DNA from: Burkholderiaceae bacterium
Lineage (GTDB): Bacteria > Pseudomonadota > Gammaproteobacteria > Burkholderiales > Burkholderiaceae_D
Assembly (NCBI GenBank): GCA_030157545.1
Contig: JAOAUN010000080.1
Coordinates: 1 to 64,000 of the forward strand
DNA: 64,000 nucleotides
Direction of reading: 5' to 3'
Positions 63,754 to 64,000 of the stretch are shown here, piece by piece (position 1 is the first letter of the stretch; every line of letters begins with the position of its first letter). Below the pieces are notes generated by a model that did no database searches, was not told the origin of the DNA, and saw only the letters and a list, made by a program, of their open reading frames with translations. The position numbers and the translations under genes are program-made.

Positions 63754-64000
63754 TTACTGGACGCCGGCGAGCTGGCGCAGCGCCCGCTCGAACGTATCAA
63801 CAGGCTGGCCGCCCTGAATCAGATGCTGTTCATTGAAAATAACGGATGGCACCGAGTTAATACCCTGCGACAGGTAAAACTGTTCGCGCTCGCGCACGTC
63901 GGCTGCATAAGTATCACCCGCCAGAATGGCAGCAGCACGCGTGCGGTCCAGACCTGACTTTTCAACCGCATCAAGCAACACGGCATGGCTGGACGGGTCT
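63754..64000 (-). CDS. DsbA/FrnE-like protein, 3' part
   Basis: The frame enters from beyond the window end and stops at 63754, so only about 82 C-terminal residues are visible; the N-terminal CxxC is outside. The piece YLSQGINSVPSVIFNEQHLI carries the cis-proline region V-P-S-V typical of thioredoxin-fold DsbA/FrnE proteins, followed by a helix QPVDTFERALRQLAG. It is probably a cytosolic or periplasmic dithiol oxidoreductase; the operon continues into the MBL gene. The start and localisation cannot be told. Confidence 0.8.
   Translation of the reverse strand, partial: DPSSHAVLLDAVEKSGLDRTRAAAILAGDTYAADVREREQFYLSQGINSVPSVIFNEQHLIQGGQPVDTFERALRQLAGVQ

Overview
The window reads as an ordinary, tightly packed chromosome segment of a betaproteobacterium, most likely Burkholderiales and Oxalobacteraceae-like (Herminiimonas/Janthinobacterium type). 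This placement is inferred from gene content: an EF-P with arginine at position 32 beside EarP, the AcnD/PrpF form of the methylcitrate cycle, an aerobic benzoyl-CoA (box) pathway with a BoxR regulator, and one-domain CbiX for siroheme. I see no rRNA, tRNA, CRISPR array, prophage or complete insertion sequence.

Layout. 1-2914: sulfate activation (cysD end, cysN) and siroheme synthesis (cobA; cbiX coupled to lptG). 2914-5180: lptF and lptG, the permeases of LPS export. 5217-9808: pepA, an Old Yellow Enzyme, a 134-bp MITE-like palindromic element with an orphan proline-rich protein gene beside it, and xthA. 9817-19889: a complete methylcitrate operon, prpB-prpC-acnD-prpF-prpE, with divergent prpR, a textbook sigma-54 promoter and candidate PrpR sites. 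19906-20380: a decayed higBA toxin-antitoxin pair. 20391-26684: a repeat-rich lipoprotein, then ntrC, ntrB, a coiled-coil secreted protein and glnA, whose upstream region carries a sigma-54 promoter and NtrC-type sites. 27104-33280: a rhodanese, a membrane-anchored TAXI-type binding protein, prfC, an acetyltransferase-like protein and a universal stress protein. The 33281-33851 gap holds a candidate small RNA with an anti-Shine-Dalgarno stretch.

33852-45902 is a two-armed benzoate locus: boxR-boxC-boxB-boxA-paaH on the minus strand, and a DUF4863 gene, boxD, bclA, an alpha/beta hydrolase and a DUF3429 gene on the plus strand. Together they activate benzoate to benzoyl-CoA, epoxidise and open the ring, oxidise the semialdehyde and feed beta-oxidation. 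A 13-bp inverted repeat in front of boxC, with a related copy in front of boxR, is the likely BoxR operator. A DctPQM TRAP transporter (46532-49459) follows. Then comes a homogentisate locus (fahA, hmgA, a DUF2783 gene, an FAD monooxygenase and an MBL-fold protein) with a divergent IclR regulator.

The last part (56162-64000) holds a surface-adhesin-E-like protein, a bactofilin, efp with earP, a two-gene putative exopolysaccharide unit (family 2 glycosyltransferase plus outer-membrane beta-barrel), a small secreted protein, a periplasmic MBL hydrolase and the end of a DsbA/FrnE-like gene cut by the window edge.

Four copies of a paired inverted REP-like element (about 105-165 bp each) lie between genes. 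Three of them sit inside co-directional gene runs (acnD/prpF, prpC/acnD and fahA/hmgA).
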